From: Cylicocyclus nassatus
Taxonomy: Eukaryota; Nematoda; Chromadorea; Rhabditida; Strongylidae
Assembly (NCBI GenBank): GCA_958299035.1
Contig: CATQJL010000316.1
Location: forward strand, 14,354,347 to 14,418,346
Direction: 5' to 3'
DNA length: 64,000 nucleotides
A model generated the notes under the pieces. That model saw only the letters and a program-made list of their open reading frames with translations. It did no database searches and was not told where the DNA came from. Both the position numbers and the translations under genes were made by a program. Shown here one piece after another: positions 62,301-64,000 of the stretch (the first letter of the stretch is position 1; the number at the start of each line of letters is the position of its first letter).

Positions 62301-63636
62301 CTGGAGAAAAAGAAGAAGGATTTTTTCTTTCTTGCACCAATTCCACCCTCAGCGTGGTCTCCTTTAAACAGTTTAAGGAAAAGAAAAAGTGAGGGGACCG
62401 CGCTGAGTTTGGTACCATCACAACAAAACTCGCAAATTATAGCAATAAAACAACTCAGCTACTTATCTTCCAGTGCATTCAAGAGAAAACCTTTACTCAC
62501 ATAAAAACTGAACACAAGCGTGAATCTTTATGCAAGAATAACAAACTCAAGAGAAAAATCTTTATTCAGACATTCTCTTTCTAGCTCACCGACGGCCGGT
62601 GGACATGGATCTTTATTTTCCAGGAATAAGTTCTCAAAAATAAGAAAACATTTATTAAGACCGAAAGAGACCGAAAGAGACATTTTAATCTTAGTCATTG
62701 TCAAAAAGGACCGTCTTGCGCCAGAGAGAAAAAAAAGAAACATCAATCATAAAAATCTTTATTTAGCCATACGCAAAACAGCAAAGGAATGGTGCGGCTT
62801 TTTCTTCTTTCGTCCTCCATCAACTTCAGTCGCTCCGTCTTGCGTCTTCCTTAGGGAGTGGCCATTCCTCAGTCGATCCCGGTGCGGGTCCTCCGCCGCC
62901 ACGGGTTCCCGGAGCTCCCAGGAGTCTCCGGGTCCGGGGGCGGTAGGGGTCGCCGGGCCTCCTCCGATCCAAACTGGACCGAAGGATCCACCCGAAACCC
63001 TCCAATCCGGAAGGGCCGCGGGCCCCGCGACGGCGTATCCTCTCTTAGCATTGCCGCCGCCTCCGCCGCCGCTTGCTTCTCCCATTCTGTCTGCGCTTTG
63101 TGTTCGGGGCTCTGGACCATTCTAACTAACTAAACGAAAGTTTTTTTCTCCTATGAATGCACTGGAGGATCTACTTACTGTTATAAAGACTTGCAACTAA
63201 AGAAATAAAAAGGGGGGGAACGAAGGATCATTCGGTTTGGACGCCGCGTGACGACCCTAGGAGAGGGAGGGGGAGGGAGGGGGGGGGGCAAGGAATATTA
63301 AAGAAAACAATAAAAATAATTACTTAATTTATCTAATTTACTTATAGCGCAACGAAAATCGACAAAAGAAAAAAAATGAACAAGAATTACTTGGGCTACG
63401 TCGCTGCGTCCCCGGCCGGGTCTCTCAATTCCCTTTTTTTCTTATAATGTCCCTCCTTATTATTTATTATTATTCCTACATTGTTACGTAGCCCCGAGAG
63501 AAAGGAGGGGGGGGGGGGGGTAAAATCTTAACGAAAAGAAAAAAACCATTTACGCAGAGTTTTACACTACGGGGGACAGGGGGGGGGAGATAGACGGGGG
63601 GGAGGATATAGGGCCTCCTACCTCTCCTAGGGAGCC
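62301..63636 (-). other. Retrotransposon leader, possibly with an intron
   Basis: About 1.3 kb between primer binding site and gag, with G-rich tracts at 63279-63288 and 63507-63520 and a GC-rich part at 62860-63120. A consensus donor GTAAGTAG begins at 63178 and a strong acceptor TTCTTTTTCTCCAG ends at 62301, directly in frame with gag. Open frames at 62759-63120 (both strands) look like composition artefacts, although a short minus-strand reader upstream of gag cannot be excluded. Confidence 0.45.
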
Positions 63637-63646
63637 GGAACCTCCA
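63637..63646 (-). promoter_or_regulatory. Primer binding site, tRNA-Gln type
   Basis: On the minus strand the LTR is followed immediately by TGGAGGTTCC, complementary to the ten 3'-terminal bases (GGAACCTCCA) of a eukaryotic tRNA-Gln. The match ends after ten bases. Its exact position at the LTR edge supports the call. Confidence 0.7.
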
Positions 63647-64000
63647 TGTCAGCCGCGCCCCTTTTTCTCAGCCCCGCATCACGCGAGTCCGATACTAGAG
63701 GGGCCTCGGCTGAGCCGTCCGATCCGCTCATGGCCAAACGGCCGGGTTATTTATACGGACAAAAACAATAGCGAGCCCTCAGAAAAACAATACAGAAACA
63801 ATATAGAAACAATACAACATTATCCACAGAGGCACATCATTAGACAAATTAAAATCTAAATTTGGCGATCAAGCTCGATGATGTACTTTCCGAGCACTTC
63901 GGCAGTTGCATTTGCAGAGTATCACAAAGCAATAAATCCAGTTTCCATTGCATCCATATCTGCCGCATACGTTCTGCAATTCCTCTTCCATGTATTGATG
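63647..64000 (-). repeat. 5' LTR (partial, cut by window end)
   Basis: Repeat of 55632-55985. Its inner edge at 63647 abuts the primer binding site directly, which fixes the orientation of the element as minus. Confidence 0.85.

Larger units (their letters stand above)
55632..64000 (-). mobile_element. Ty3/gypsy-type LTR retrotransposon, internally defective, runs off the right edge
   Basis: Order on the minus strand: 5' LTR (right, cut by the window end), primer binding site, leader, gag, env-like block, protease, reverse transcriptase, RNase H, 3' LTR (left). The two LTR copies begin at 63647 and 55632 and differ at about 7 of 354 visible positions (about 98% identity), so the insertion is fairly young. 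Integrase is absent and several frame breaks are present, so this copy is probably not autonomous. Nematode genomes are known to carry gypsy-type Cer elements; membership of a named family is not established here. Confidence 0.9.

Noticed and set aside
62520..63133. GC-rich open frames on both strands upstream of gag
   Set aside because: Overlapping frames in both directions with Gly/Pro/Arg-biased content and no motif; treated as leader composition, with only a small chance of a short upstream reader.
1..64000. tRNA, rRNA, spliced-leader RNA genes or a CRISPR array
   Set aside because: I looked for tRNA T-loop motifs, the nematode spliced-leader sequence and regularly spaced repeats by eye and found none that hold up.

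Overview
The window looks like a repeat-rich, AT-rich piece of a nematode genome. The evidence is two multi-exon chemoreceptor genes of the nematode-specific Sra/Srab serpentine family, with short T-rich 3' splice sites (TTTCAG type), plus a Ty3/gypsy retrotransposon and many foldback DNA transposons. I cannot name the species. There is nothing bacterial here: no operons, CRISPR array or prokaryotic genes.

Genes. Both recognisable host genes are on the minus strand and are paralogues. Receptor gene 1 runs from 10981 down to 4639 and receptor gene 2 from 28555 down to 24210. I assembled seven exons of each by hand from splice sites, reading frame and mutual similarity. Exons 2, 3, 4, 6 and 7 have identical lengths in both genes (156, 73, 183, 131 and 77 bp), and exon 5 differs by one codon (92 versus 89 bp). 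Each encodes about 307-308 residues covering all seven membrane segments. The last codons of the C-terminal tail are unresolved in both. Short introns of about 50-70 bp alternate with long ones filled by foldback elements, minisatellites, poly-G tracts or a GC-rich island.

Mobile DNA. From 55632 to the right edge lies a minus-strand LTR retrotransposon of the Ty3/gypsy type. It has LTRs about 98% identical, a tRNA-Gln-type primer binding site, a polyQ/RGG Gag, a broken membrane-glycoprotein-like (env-like) block placed between gag and protease, then protease, reverse transcriptase and RNase H. Integrase is missing. It is inserted inside a palindromic Tc1/mariner-type element. Elsewhere there are four Helitron-like copies (TC...CTAG/CTAA ends, TGTC-rich 5' part), several long foldback elements with TA or TTAA target duplications (mariner-like and piggyBac-like), small MITE families in several copies, two minisatellites, and at least twelve G/C homopolymer runs of 10 bp or more.

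Layout. 1-4600: repeats, no gene seen. 4639-10981: receptor gene 1. 11-24 kb: mainly foldback elements. 24210-28555: receptor gene 2. 28.6-46.6 kb: gene-poor DNA with scattered MITEs. 46.7-54.9 kb: Helitron-like and TA-flanked foldback elements. 55.0 kb to the end: foldback element disrupted by the LTR retrotransposon. Most short open frames in the window are chance frames in repeats and are not annotated.
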